Assembly: GCA_009649675.1 (NCBI GenBank)
Contig: WJPL01000001.1
Location: forward strand, 950,469-1,014,468
From: Alphaproteobacteria bacterium HT1-32
Lineage (GTDB): Bacteria > Pseudomonadota > Alphaproteobacteria > Rhodospirillales > HT1-32
Length of the DNA: 64,000 nucleotides
Direction: 5' to 3'
A program made the translations under genes and the position numbers. Under the pieces are notes generated by a model. That model did no database searches and had not been told where the DNA came from. It saw nothing but the letters and a program-made list of their open reading frames with translations. Below, piece after piece: positions 47,114-56,386 of this stretch; within the stretch, counting starts at the first letter, position 1, and every line of letters begins with the position of its first letter.

Positions 47114-47249
47114 CGCCCTCCATAAGAACCTTCGGCAATCTGGCATCTTCCGCAGAACACCCGGCTCCAGTTGTTCAGTACGTCATGCATTCCGGATTCA
47201 TAAAACCGGAACAGTCCGGAAATTTCGCATTTTCTGCATTTCCACACGA

Positions 47250-47271
47250 TTTACATCGTATTCGACGTAAA
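47250..47271. promoter_or_regulatory. Operator-like inverted repeat upstream of FecR-RTX gene
   Basis: TTTACATCG, a 4-base spacer TATT, then CGACGTAAA. The arms match at eight of nine positions. It lies 12 bases before the TGTGA-N6-TCACA palindrome. No known binding protein can be named. Confidence 0.4.
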
Positions 47272-47282
47272 TTTCAGGGATT

Positions 47283-47298
47283 TGTGACCAAAGTCACA
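47283..47298. promoter_or_regulatory. CRP/FNR-family-type binding site
   Basis: TGTGACCAAAGTCACA has perfect 6-base arms around CAAA and fits the consensus TGTGA-N6-TCACA of CRP-type regulators. It lies about 72 bases before the start of the FecR-RTX gene, a plausible activator position. A binding protein is not encoded nearby. Confidence 0.55.
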
Positions 47299-47369
47299 GA
47301 ACAGCGGGGATTCAGCGGATAGTAAGAACTTCATCGTCGGGGGAATGATCCGACACAGGAGACTGAAAC

Positions 47370-49247
47370 ATGAATGAGCAATCAGCAGCAATCGGTACCG
47401 TGGAAGCTTCAGAAGGAAGCGTCTGGGTAGTCCGGTCCGACGGATCCCGTGCAGAGCTTGGCAACGGTGACCCGGTTTTTCAGGGTGATCTGATCGAAAC
47501 CGCCGATGATGGCGCGGTCGGCGTTTCCTTTACCGACGGCTCCGCCTTCTCGCTGGGGGCCAATGGCGAGATGACCATTGACGAGATGATCTACAATCCC
47601 GCGACACAGGAAGGGTCTTCTTTCTTTTCCGTAATTCAGGGTGGATTCAGTTTCGTTTCCGGCTCTATCGCCAAAACCACACCCGACGGCATGATGGTTC
47701 AGACCCCGGTTGCCACCATCGGCGTTCGCGGCACCAAGGTTGTCGGCGAGGCCGGACCGGAAGGCAGCGACAACAGCTTTACCCTGCTGCGTGAGGATGA
47801 CGGCACTACCGGTGAGATCGTGGTCTATAATGAAGGCGGCATCCAGGTTCTCAACCGTCCCTTCCAGACTGTTACAATCAGCGATCCCTCGGCCGGGGTT
47901 CCGGATCCGGTCGTGATTTCCCAGGAAGATGTCACAAACCGTTACGACATGACGCTCCGCGCACTGCCCGCAGTTGATCACGGCAATGCGGCCCCCCAGG
48001 ACGGGGGAGACGATGGCGAGGAATCCGGCCCGCCCCTGCCCGGCGAAGCCGCCGACGGAGAGGAAACGGCTGAAGAGGAACTGGCCGCAGCGGAAGAAGA
48101 AGCCGCAGGGCCTGAGATATTGCAGGAATCCGAACTCGAAGCCGGGCCTGAAATTGAAGAAATCGGAACCGGTGAGGAAAACGCTTCTGACGAAGAGGAA
48201 GAACTGAGCCTTGATGAAGAGATTGGCGAAGTCGCAGGTCCTGAACTGACATCAGGAAATACCGTGGCAGCGGCCCCCGGCGGAGAATTCAGCCCCGCCG
48301 TCAGCGCTGACCTTCCGGTGGGCAACACAGATGAAATCTCTGGCAGTGACGGACTGCCGACAACCGAAACAGGCGGGTTCCCGGGCCTTCCGGGCAGCCT
48401 GAACGAGATCATCCAGGCCGGGCTGAATGCCGGTTACACATCTGACCAGATATTTACGGCACTTTCCGGCCTGGCGGCCTCGCCGGGAGAGCAGGATACA
48501 ACCGGTGAGGACGATACGTCAGACAACAACGGCAATGACCTGCCGGTCACGGCAGATGAAAATGACCTGCTTGCAGCCGGGCTGGATTCTCCCCGTTCCG
48601 GAAATGGACAATCCGCTTCAGATCAGACCCTGACTGGTGACAACGGCAATGACGAACTGGTGGGTGGTGCCGGGAATGATTACCTCAGCGGCGGCAATGG
48701 TGATGATTATCTCGATGGTGGTGACGGCAACGACCATCTCAGCGGCGGCAACGGAGCTGATGACTTACGAGGTGGCGAAGGCGACGACATTCTGCAGGGT
48801 GGTAACGGAGCCGACACACTGAACGGCGGTCCCGGGGCAGACACCCTGACCGGCGGCAATGGTGCCGATACATTCCATTTTGGCGGTGCAGAAGACGGCT
48901 ATGCAAAAACCACCAATGGTGTCGCAACCGACGCTGAACTGGCTTCCGTCACCAAGATCACAGACTTTGATACAGGCACCGATAAACTGTCATTCGACGG
49001 CTACAATTTCGGCGGTATTTCCAGCCTTGTCGACGGAATTACCGCCATCCGGCTGCATGACGTGTTTGACGGCACGAACGTCAGCAACAGCTCGTTCCAG
49101 GCCGGAACACCGGTGCTGATCTATGATGACACCGGCACGTTCTACTACGACGCCAACGGTGCCGGAGACGGCTATACCGTGGTCGGCAAGGTTGACGGCC
49201 AGGTCAGTTTCAGCGATCTGGAAATGGAAGGCGGCGGGGGCGTCTGA
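47370..49247 (+). CDS. FecR-domain / RTX calcium-binding repeat protein
   Basis: A 625-residue protein with no N-terminal signal peptide. A FecR domain spans about residues 12-150 ([39 protein letters not shown]). Next comes a very acidic region with many Glu (about 210-300), then seven to eight GGxGxDxL nonapeptides at about 428-505, such as [20 protein letters not shown]. The C-terminus resembles type I secretion substrates. Secretion by a T1SS and calcium-dependent folding outside the cell are inferred; no transporter is in the window. A GGAG ribosome site precedes it. Confidence 0.88.
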   Translation: MNEQSAAIGTVEASEGSVWVVRSDGSRAELGNGDPVFQGDLIETADDGAVGVSFTDGSAFSLGANGEMTIDEMIYNPATQEGSSFFSVIQGGFSFVSGSIAKTTPDGMMVQTPVATIGVRGTKVVGEAGPEGSDNSFTLLREDDGTTGEIVVYNEGGIQVLNRPFQTVTISDPSAGVPDPVVISQEDVTNRYDMTLRALPAVDHGNAAPQDGGDDGEESGPPLPGEAADGEETAEEELAAAEEEAAGPEILQESELEAGPEIEEIGTGEENASDEEEELSLDEEIGEVAGPELTSGNTVAAAPGGEFSPAVSADLPVGNTDEISGSDGLPTTETGGFPGLPGSLNEIIQAGLNAGYTSDQIFTALSGLAASPGEQDTTGEDDTSDNNGNDLPVTADENDLLAAGLDSPRSGNGQSASDQTLTGDNGNDELVGGAGNDYLSGGNGDDYLDGGDGNDHLSGGNGADDLRGGEGDDILQGGNGADTLNGGPGADTLTGGNGADTFHFGGAEDGYAKTTNGVATDAELASVTKITDFDTGTDKLSFDGYNFGGISSLVDGITAIRLHDVFDGTNVSNSSFQAGTPVLIYDDTGTFYYDANGAGDGYTVVGKVDGQVSFSDLEMEGGGGV

Positions 49248-49270
49248 GCCCCGCGCCCGCCGGTAATTTC

Positions 49271-50404
49271 CTACTGGAAAACGATTTTCGGACCAGCCTT
49301 GTTGGCGGCGATCTTCGGCTCAACCTTCGCCCAGACTTTCGTCGCAATATCCCGATAGACCTTTGCATGCGGGCTGTCCGGCTGACTGACCGTGATCGGC
49401 TGACCACCATCTGACGTCACCCGGATATCGAGATGCAGCGGAATTTCACCAAGGAAATCCATTCCCAGCTTGTCGGCTTCCGCCCGTGCGCCGCCATGCC
49501 CGAAAATCTCCGTCCGCTCACCACAGCTCGGGCAGAGGAAGTAGCTCATGTTCTCGATCAGACCGAGAACCGGCACATCCACCTTGCGGAACATGTTCAG
49601 GCCCTTGCGCGCATCCAGCAAGGCGATGTCCTGCGGCGTCGAGACGATCACTGCACCGGCCAGCGGTACATTCTGTGACATGGTCAGCTGTGCATCACCG
49701 GTGCCCGGCGGCATGTCGACCACCAGCACATCCAGTTCACCCCACAGCACATCCTTCATCATCTGCTGCAGGGCACCCATGACCATCGGGCCACGCCAGA
49801 TCATCGGCGTGTCTTCCGGCACCATGAAACCGATCGACATCACCTTGACGCCAAAATTTTCCATCGGTATCAGCACCTTGCCATCCGGTGAATTCGGACG
49901 ACCGGAGATCCCCATCATCCGGGGCATCGACGGACCATAAATATCCGCATCCAGCAGGCCAACCTTCAGCCCGTTCAGTGACAGTCCCAGTGCCAGATTG
50001 ACCGCCGTTGTCGATTTACCGACACCGCCCTTGCCGGAAGCAACGGCGATAATCGCCCGCACACCCGGCAGAAAAGCCTCGCCCTCATCGGCACGTTTGC
50101 GGCCATGGGCAGCACCGGCTTCCTTTGCCGGCTTTTGTGCCTCGCCGCCCCCGGACCGCTCTGCCGTCAGCACGACGGTGGCCGACAGAACGCCCGGCAT
50201 ATCATGCACAACCTGCTCGGCCTGTTTGCGTACCGGCTCCAGTTCTGCCCCCCGTTCTGCGGGGACTTCTAGGGCGAAACCGACATGCCCGTCCTTGATC
50301 ATCAGACCCGACACCATACCCAGCGAGACAATGTCTGCGCCCTTCTTCGGATCAACGACAGTCTTGAGGGCCGCCAGAATTAAGTCATTTGTTACGTCGG
50401 GCAT
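49271..50404 (-). CDS. apbC: Mrp/NBP35-family iron-sulfur carrier ATPase
   Basis: A 377-residue P-loop ATPase. An N-terminal DUF59-like domain (residues 1-85, DVTNDLILAALKTVVDPKKG) and a linker lead to the deviant Walker A SGKGGVGKSTTAVNLA. GLLDADIYGPSMPRMMG and VVDMPPGTGDAQLT follow. The CxxC in YFLCPSCGERT binds the bridging cluster. It assembles and delivers Fe-S clusters. It is divergent from hflK. Confidence 0.92.
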   Translation of the reverse strand: MPDVTNDLILAALKTVVDPKKGADIVSLGMVSGLMIKDGHVGFALEVPAERGAELEPVRKQAEQVVHDMPGVLSATVVLTAERSGGGEAQKPAKEAGAAHGRKRADEGEAFLPGVRAIIAVASGKGGVGKSTTAVNLALGLSLNGLKVGLLDADIYGPSMPRMMGISGRPNSPDGKVLIPMENFGVKVMSIGFMVPEDTPMIWRGPMVMGALQQMMKDVLWGELDVLVVDMPPGTGDAQLTMSQNVPLAGAVIVSTPQDIALLDARKGLNMFRKVDVPVLGLIENMSYFLCPSCGERTEIFGHGGARAEADKLGMDFLGEIPLHLDIRVTSDGGQPITVSQPDSPHAKVYRDIATKVWAKVEPKIAANKAGPKIVFQ

Positions 50405-50540
50405 TCTTGAAAACCTTGTTTTTCCGCCAATATTGGCAGGGACAGCTCATCACCTGCCATTGCGGCAGCGGTGTGCCTGTCATATAAGGCGCAGGCAGCG
50501 TGAATGCAAAGCGCAGGGATTAATCCGAAGGGAACAATAT

Positions 50541-51656
50541 ATGCCTTGGAATCAACAGGGCGGCGGCAACGGCGGCCCATGGGGCGGCGGTGGCGGCGGC
50601 AATAACGGCGGAAGTCCATGGGGCAAGCGGCCCTCTGGCGGTGGAAATGGCGGCGGAACACCGCCCCCCGACATTGAGGAAATGCTGAAAAAAAGTCAGG
50701 ATCGCCTGAAGAAATTCATGCCCGGCGGCTTTGGCGGCGGCAAAGGTATCATCCTTGGTCTTATCGTCGCAGGCGTGCTGTGGGGCATTACCGGCTTCTA
50801 TCGGGTACAGCCCGGCGAAGAAGGCGTGCAGCTGCTGTTTGGTGAATTCAATGGCCGCACTACTCCCGGTCTGAACTACTGGTTCCCCTCACCTATCGGA
50901 GACGTCGACATTGTCGATGCGGAGAATATCCGCCGCGTTCAGATCGGCTATTCCGGCCAGAGCGGTCGTGGCCGTGAGGTTCCCGGCGAAAGCCTGATCC
51001 TGACCGGTGACCAGAATATCGTTGATATGGATGTCGATGTGTTGTGGCGCGTCTCGGATGCCGCAAACTATCTGTTCAACGTGCGTGATCCGGAAACCAC
51101 CGTGAAGATCATGGCGGAAAGCTCGCTGCGTGAAGTCATCGGCCAGACCTCGCTGGATAACGCCCTGACCGACGGTCGTGCGGAAGTTCAGGCGAAAACC
51201 CGGCAGGTGCTGCAGGAAACGCTCGATCAGTACCAGACCGGTATCGAGATCACGAACGTGCAGCTGCAGAAAGCAGATCCGCCACAGCCGGTCATCGATG
51301 CCTTCAACGAAGTGCAGCGTGCCCGTCAGGACAAGGAACGCCTTCAGAACGAAGCCGAAGCCTATCGCAACAGTGTGGTTCCGACCGCCCGTGGTGAAGC
51401 CCAGAAGATGATTCAGGGTGCTTCGGCCTACAAGGAAAAGGTTACGGCGGAAGCCGAAGGTGAAGCGCAGAAATTCCTGTCGATCTACGACACCTACAAA
51501 GGGTCAAAGGAAATCACGCGTGAGCGTATCTTCCTGGAAACCATGTCGGAAATTTATGGCAATTCGAACAAGACGATCATCGACACCAAGAACGGCGGGT
51601 CCGGTGTCGTCCCCTATCTGCCGCTTAATCAATTGCAGAAGCAGGGAGGCCAGTAA
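50541..51656 (+). CDS. hflK: HflK, SPFH subunit of FtsH modulator
   Basis: A 371-residue protein. The N-terminus is very Gly-rich (GGGNGGPWGGGGGGNNGG). A membrane segment at about residues 68-90 (GIILGLIVAGVLWGITGFY) is followed by the SPFH domain beginning VQPGEEGVQLLFGEF and ending in the coiled-coil AYKEKVTAEAEGEAQKFL. With HflC it forms a membrane cage that modulates FtsH. I chose the ATG at 50541 after GAAGGGAAC. The stop overlaps the hflC start by one base (TAATG). Confidence 0.96.
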   Translation: MPWNQQGGGNGGPWGGGGGGNNGGSPWGKRPSGGGNGGGTPPPDIEEMLKKSQDRLKKFMPGGFGGGKGIILGLIVAGVLWGITGFYRVQPGEEGVQLLFGEFNGRTTPGLNYWFPSPIGDVDIVDAENIRRVQIGYSGQSGRGREVPGESLILTGDQNIVDMDVDVLWRVSDAANYLFNVRDPETTVKIMAESSLREVIGQTSLDNALTDGRAEVQAKTRQVLQETLDQYQTGIEITNVQLQKADPPQPVIDAFNEVQRARQDKERLQNEAEAYRNSVVPTARGEAQKMIQGASAYKEKVTAEAEGEAQKFLSIYDTYKGSKEITRERIFLETMSEIYGNSNKTIIDTKNGGSGVVPYLPLNQLQKQGGQ

Positions 51657-52534
51657 TGGGTAACGCCAAACTCATCATCGCCGCGATCATTATCGGCGCG
51701 ATCGGCATCATCGCCTCCATGTCGCTCTTCACCGTACACCAGACCCAGCAGGCCCTGATCCTGCAGTTCGGTAATCCGGTGCGGGTCGTCACGGATCCCG
51801 GCCTCAACTTCAAGCTGCCGTTTGTTCAGTCCGTCGAATTCTATGAAAAGCGGGTTCTCAATCTTGATCCGCCGGTTCAGGAAGTCATTCTGGCTGACAA
51901 GAAGCGTATCAATGTCGATGCCTTCGCACGGTACAACATTGTCGATGTGCTTGAATTCCGGAAAACTGTCCGGGATGAAATCGGTCTGCGCAGCCGGTTC
52001 AGCGGCATCATCAACTCCGCCATGCGTGAAGTCATGGGTCGTCTCGACCTGACCGATCTGCTGTCGGAAAAACGTGATGACGTGATGAAAACCATCAACG
52101 AGCAGGTCAATCAGGAAGGTGCCCGTTACGGCATCAAGATCCTCGACGTGCGTATCGGCCGGACCGAACTGCCGGAAGAAATTTCACGTAACGTGTATGA
52201 CCGGATGCGGACCGAACGTCAGCGGGAAGCCAACAAGCTGCGGGCGGAGGGCGAGGAAATCGCCGCAACCATCCGGGCCGAGGCAGATCGTCAGCGGACC
52301 GTCATCGTGGCTGAGGCAGAGCGTGAATCTGCAATCACCCGCGGTCAGGGCGATGCGGAAAAAGAACGCATCCTGCGTAATGCCTATCAGTCGGACCCGG
52401 AGTTCTTCTCGTTCTACCGGTCGATGGAAGCCTACCGGAAGGCACTGGCCGACGGAAACACCTCACTGGTGCTTTCGCCTGACAGCCAGTTCTTCAAATA
52501 TTTTGAAGGCTCGACGCTCAAGGCGCCGAACTGA
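51656..52534 (+). CDS. hflC: HflC, SPFH subunit of FtsH modulator
   Basis: A 292-residue membrane protein. An N-terminal helix (LIIAAIIIGAIGIIASMSLF) is followed by the SPFH domain with VHQTQQALILQFGNPVRVV and LDVRIGRTELPEEISRNVY, then a coiled-coil (EADRQRTVIVAEAERESAI). It pairs with HflK on the periplasmic face to regulate FtsH proteolysis. Translation is coupled to hflK by the TAATG overlap. Confidence 0.96.
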   Translation: MGNAKLIIAAIIIGAIGIIASMSLFTVHQTQQALILQFGNPVRVVTDPGLNFKLPFVQSVEFYEKRVLNLDPPVQEVILADKKRINVDAFARYNIVDVLEFRKTVRDEIGLRSRFSGIINSAMREVMGRLDLTDLLSEKRDDVMKTINEQVNQEGARYGIKILDVRIGRTELPEEISRNVYDRMRTERQREANKLRAEGEEIAATIRAEADRQRTVIVAEAERESAITRGQGDAEKERILRNAYQSDPEFFSFYRSMEAYRKALADGNTSLVLSPDSQFFKYFEGSTLKAPN

Positions 52535-52550
52535 CATAACTGATATCGAC

Positions 52551-52594
52551 GGGGATATGACCGCCTGAGCTGTTTTCAGACCGGTCATATCCCC
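52551..52594 (+). terminator. Terminator-like hairpin after hflC
   Basis: A perfect 13-base stem, GGGGATATGACCG and CGGTCATATCCCC, with an 18-base loop, starts 17 bases after the hflC stop. The sequence after the stem is T-rich only over a few bases, so it is at best a weak intrinsic terminator. Confidence 0.5.
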
Positions 52595-52702
52595 TCGTCG
52601 TTTCTGCTGCCTGAAATTTCATAACTTCAAAGTTGCAAAACTGTCGCTTCCTATCGGCAAAGTGCTAGTCTGTCCGCATCCTAGACCTTGTCGGAGTTAA
52701 TG

Positions 52703-54442
52703 ATGTTCAAACGTCTGTTCTCATTGTCAGCGATCCTTATTGCAGTACTGGCCTTCACCAATTCAGCCGCCACTGCGTTCGAAGTTACAACAGGTCCGGT
52801 CAAGGTCGCCTTTGTCGGACTCAAGACATCTGAACAGGAATTTGGCAGCGTCGCGCTGATCGTGGATTCTACAACCGGCGAGACCAGCAGCACCGACAGA
52901 TTGCCGGACCTTATATCACCGACAACGGTTTCATGGACGGCAGCGACTGTCTCTTTCTCATTCAGGGTGAACGCGACCACCTATCAGTTCAACTGGGCAA
53001 TCGGTGATAGCCTGCTCTCCAATATCCGGATGGCCGCTGACACCTCAGACACTCCCGGTTTTCTGAAAGGGCTTGAGAGATTTCATATCGGCAAGGCGCT
53101 GCTCTCTGGCGGGAAAATGACGATCATTGAAGCAATTGGAGACCGACCTCAGTCAACAGAATTTACCCTGCTGCACAACGCCTTGAATCTGGAAAATGTA
53201 GCTGATGGCCGTATCGGCACCATGGCAGCCAATGGTCTGGCCCTGGCTGGCGATATCAGAGACAATCAGGAACAGGCAACACTGGCCCTCAATATAGAAC
53301 GGACAACAGCCACAGGCTTTGATCTGGCATATCCTGCCACAGCTTTTTCAAGCACGCTTGCTGACTTCTCGCCCGATCTTACGCCAGCTGAGTATCTCCG
53401 CACCCTTAATGCCTACGCAGCGACCGGCGTTGGCTATGACTCGCTGAATCTGGAGACCATTACGGGTGTCGCAGTGCTGGACGGGAAGCGCTATTCCCTG
53501 ACCGTCGACAGTAATCATAATAGTCTGTATCGCGGCTATGCTGCCGGACCCGCCAGTCTGAACGGTTTGAAATTCAGCACGGAGACCGGCGACAGCCTTT
53601 CCGTCGGAAGCATCAGCGTGACGGGATATGACCTGACCGAGGCCGCCCATGATATCCGCGAACTGTTGCGCACCCGACCGGAAATTTTTGACCTGGAGAC
53701 AACAGATCCGTCGGTCTTTCTTAGTGCCATGCCACCCCTTGATGCCGGCGACCTCTCCATCCGTGAGATTATGGTCACCGCAAACCGCAAGTCACTGTCA
53801 CTGGCGAGCCTGCTGGTAAATGACTTCCGCATTGACGAGAACCATCGCCTGAATTTTGGCTTCAGCGTTGACGACCTTGCACTTCCGGCAAGTGCCTTTG
53901 ACGGACAGGAGAAGGAATCTGCCCGGAAAATTCTTGACCATGCCCATCTCGATCAGCTCACGATTGATTTGAACCATCATTTCACCCTTGATCCGAAAAA
54001 CCTGATCCTGACCGTCAACACTCTCGACGTCGCCATGGACGGTCTTGCAGCCTTTACCAGCCAGTTTGAACTGACCGGACTGACTCTGCTGCCGGATGGC
54101 GGAAACATCACCTACCCCAAACTGGCGAAAGCCGAGATAACGATTATCAATGACCAGTTGCTCGACGCGGCTATCACCAGTGTTGCATCGGGAAACCGCC
54201 CCCCCGACTCCATACGTCGCGAGGCCGAGCAAACCCTGCGGAACCTGCAGGCCAGCATGACGACAAAACCGGGCAAAGCCGTCTATGATGAAATCATCAG
54301 TTTTATCAATGGTACACCGCGTCTTACGATGTCACTTGCCCCGCAAAATCCCGTACCTGTCGATCAGGTCGCCGGTCTGCTGGCTCTCAGCGCCGATGCT
54401 GCGGTGCAGTTTCTCGGGCTGAAAGTCACCGCCGGGCCATGA
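52703..54442 (+). CDS. Secreted protein of unknown function
   Basis: A 579-residue protein with a cleavable-type signal peptide (LFSLSAILIAVLAFTNSAATA) and a mainly beta-strand mature part. Segments such as LDQLTIDLNHHFTLDPKNLI and GDLSIREIMVTANRKSL suggest repeated sheet-forming domains. No catalytic motif is visible, and I recognise no family. GGAG lies 6 bases before the ATG at 52703; an ATG at 52700 is possible. It overlaps the next lipoprotein gene by 4 bases. Confidence 0.68.
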   Translation: MFKRLFSLSAILIAVLAFTNSAATAFEVTTGPVKVAFVGLKTSEQEFGSVALIVDSTTGETSSTDRLPDLISPTTVSWTAATVSFSFRVNATTYQFNWAIGDSLLSNIRMAADTSDTPGFLKGLERFHIGKALLSGGKMTIIEAIGDRPQSTEFTLLHNALNLENVADGRIGTMAANGLALAGDIRDNQEQATLALNIERTTATGFDLAYPATAFSSTLADFSPDLTPAEYLRTLNAYAATGVGYDSLNLETITGVAVLDGKRYSLTVDSNHNSLYRGYAAGPASLNGLKFSTETGDSLSVGSISVTGYDLTEAAHDIRELLRTRPEIFDLETTDPSVFLSAMPPLDAGDLSIREIMVTANRKSLSLASLLVNDFRIDENHRLNFGFSVDDLALPASAFDGQEKESARKILDHAHLDQLTIDLNHHFTLDPKNLILTVNTLDVAMDGLAAFTSQFELTGLTLLPDGGNITYPKLAKAEITIINDQLLDAAITSVASGNRPPDSIRREAEQTLRNLQASMTTKPGKAVYDEIISFINGTPRLTMSLAPQNPVPVDQVAGLLALSADAAVQFLGLKVTAGP

Positions 54443-54849
54443 TCCTCAGACTCGCCATCCTTGTCTCTGCCCTGACCAGCCTGTCGGCCTGCGGCATCAT
54501 CACCCGGCCAGAGGCTTGTGGACCGCTTTATGGCGTTGCACGGCTGGGGCCGGTCGGCGATGTGCAGGAGAGTGGCCGTGCCGTGCAGAATACCGACGGC
54601 ATCGTCTATACGACTTTCGGCATTCAGGAACGCTACTATATCGACCGCGCCAGCCTCGATTTTCGTACCCTGAACGGCGATATCGTCGATTTCCGGGTTG
54701 ATCGCGGGGCACTCGACAAATATGGCGGCCTCGACTGGGGACCGCGCGCCTATGATGTCACCCCCTGCAAGCTGCCCCGTTCCGCCGCCCGGCGCATTCT
54801 GTCGCGCAGCGAATATGATCGCTATGAACGGGAAGGCCGGTTCGACTGA
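54439..54849 (+). CDS. Small lipoprotein of unknown function
   Basis: A 136-residue lipoprotein with the lipobox LSAC after MILRLAILVSALTSLSAC. The mature part is rich in aromatic and charged residues and has two further Cys (EACGPLYG and VTPCKLPRS) that may form a disulfide. It is translationally coupled to the preceding secreted protein through a 4-base overlap and may act with it in the envelope. No family recognised. Confidence 0.7.
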   Translation: MILRLAILVSALTSLSACGIITRPEACGPLYGVARLGPVGDVQESGRAVQNTDGIVYTTFGIQERYYIDRASLDFRTLNGDIVDFRVDRGALDKYGGLDWGPRAYDVTPCKLPRSAARRILSRSEYDRYEREGRFD

Positions 54850-54974
54850 CCGGCTGAGCGGCAGAAGCCACCCCGCAGGGAAAAAAGCACTGCCGGGGTA
54901 TGGCCTATCCACAAAGCGGGATGGTAGGTTTTCGGGGAAACAGTATCGACCACGCCAAACAGGGGAGAGACCCA

Positions 54975-56084
54975 ATGGACACACGCGCAGCCGTCGCCTT
55001 CAAGGCAGGCGAACCGCTCTCGATTGAAACCGTGCAGCTGGAAGGTCCGCGTGCCGGAGAAGTCATGGTGGAAATCAAGGCCACCGGGCTTTGCCACACC
55101 GATGAATTCACCCGTTCCGGTGCCGATCCGGAAGGCGCTTTCCCGGCCATTCTAGGACATGAAGGTGCCGGCGTGGTGGTTGAAGTCGGCCCCGGTGTAA
55201 CCTCCCTGAAAAAGGGCGATCATGTCATCCCGCTCTACACGCCGGAATGCCGCCAGTGCGAATACTGCATTTCCGGACGGACCAACCTCTGCCAGGCAAT
55301 CCGCGTCACCCAGGGCCAGGGCCTGATGCCGGACGGCACCTCACGCTTCTCGATCAATGGCGAGAAAATTCTGCACTATATGGGCTGCTCTACCTTCGCC
55401 AATCACACCGTCCTGCCGGAAATCGCGCTCGCCAAGGTCCGCGAAGACGCTCCTTTCGACAAGATCTGCTATATCGGCTGCGGTGTCACCACGGGCATCG
55501 GTGCCGTCATCAATACCGCCAAGGTGAAGCCCGGCGATAACGTCGTTGTCTTTGGCCTCGGTGGTATCGGACTGAACGTCATTCAGGGTGCCCGCATGGT
55601 TGGCGCCGATAAAATCGTCGGTGTCGACCTGAACCCGGCACGGCGCGAAATTGCCGAGAATTTCGGCATGACCCACTTCGTCAATCCAAGCGAAGTTGAA
55701 GGCGATCTGGTGCCCTATCTCGTCGACCTCACCAATGGCGGCGCCGACTATTCCTTTGAATGTATCGGCAATGTCGATGTCATGCGTCAGGCGCTGGAAT
55801 GCTGCCACAAGGGCTGGGGCGAAAGCATCATCATCGGCGTCGCCGGTGCCGGTCAGGAAATCAGGACCCGCCCGTTCCAGCTGGTCACCGGCCGGGTCTG
55901 GCGCGGGACAGCCTTCGGCGGCGCCAAAGGCCGTACCGATGTGCCGAAAATTGTCGACTGGTACATGGAAGGCAAGATCAACATCGACGATCTGATCACC
56001 CACACCATGCCGCTGGAAGACATCAACAAGGGCTTCGACCTGATGCATGCGGGCGAGAGCATTCGCTCTGTCGTGGTCTACTGA
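54975..56084 (+). CDS. frmA: S-(hydroxymethyl)glutathione / class III alcohol dehydrogenase
   Basis: A 369-residue zinc medium-chain dehydrogenase, the standard length for this family. Catalytic zinc ligands are Cys in TGLCHTDEFT and His in GHEGAGVV. The structural zinc lobe is PECRQCEYCISGRTNLCQ. The NAD site is VFGLGGIGLNVIQGARM. It oxidises S-hydroxymethyl-glutathione to S-formylglutathione, detoxifying formaldehyde. The ATG at 54975 follows GGGGAGAGA. Confidence 0.95.
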   Translation: MDTRAAVAFKAGEPLSIETVQLEGPRAGEVMVEIKATGLCHTDEFTRSGADPEGAFPAILGHEGAGVVVEVGPGVTSLKKGDHVIPLYTPECRQCEYCISGRTNLCQAIRVTQGQGLMPDGTSRFSINGEKILHYMGCSTFANHTVLPEIALAKVREDAPFDKICYIGCGVTTGIGAVINTAKVKPGDNVVVFGLGGIGLNVIQGARMVGADKIVGVDLNPARREIAENFGMTHFVNPSEVEGDLVPYLVDLTNGGADYSFECIGNVDVMRQALECCHKGWGESIIIGVAGAGQEIRTRPFQLVTGRVWRGTAFGGAKGRTDVPKIVDWYMEGKINIDDLITHTMPLEDINKGFDLMHAGESIRSVVVY

Positions 56085-56386
56085 GGCGGGACAGAAAAAC
56101 TGACGCCACCGCCCTTCACCTCACGTCGTCCCGGGAAGTCGTCGCCGGCGAGACAACCCGGGACCTGACGACGGTTCCGGGTATAGATTTCCGGCAGCAA
56201 TCCCCACACCTGAAACTCCCCCTCATCCTGAACTTGTTTCAGGACCCTTGGCTGTGGCGCTCAATGACCGATCCTGAAACAAGTTCAGGATGAGGCGAGG
56301 GGTTTATAGGCTGGCAAATGTGGCAAGACCTGAATCTTGCCTCACAGCTCCCCCGGGGACGGGCAGTCCGCCCCCGGAGGAATCAC
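56085..56386. other. Intergenic region with REP-like palindrome
   Basis: About 300 bases between two convergent genes (frmA and the hydrolase). Apart from the REP-like inverted repeat at 56222-56294 I see no coding frame or promoter. The repeat could serve as a bidirectional terminator. Confidence 0.55.
56222..56294. repeat. REP-like inverted repeat (CTCATCCTGAACTTGTTTCAGGA)
   Basis: Two perfect 23-base arms (56222-56244 and 56272-56294) flank a 27-base loop, with further CCCC/GGGG pairing outside. The arm beginning CTCATCCTGAACTTG and ending TTTCAGGA is widespread between genes in alphaproteobacteria, to my knowledge. It lies between convergent genes. Confidence 0.7.

Larger units (their letters stand above)
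46907..47369 (+). other. 463-base intergenic region: terminator, two palindromes, small-RNA candidate
   Basis: No coding frame looks real here. On the plus strand it contains a GGGGATATGTCCCC palindrome (46988-47001), a strong intrinsic terminator (47070-47113), a TTTACATCG/CGACGTAAA inverted repeat (47250-47271) and a TGTGA-N6-TCACA palindrome (47283-47298) upstream of the FecR-RTX gene. The terminator could end the Mla operon transcript or a small RNA; a promoter for the latter is not clear. Confidence 0.55.
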
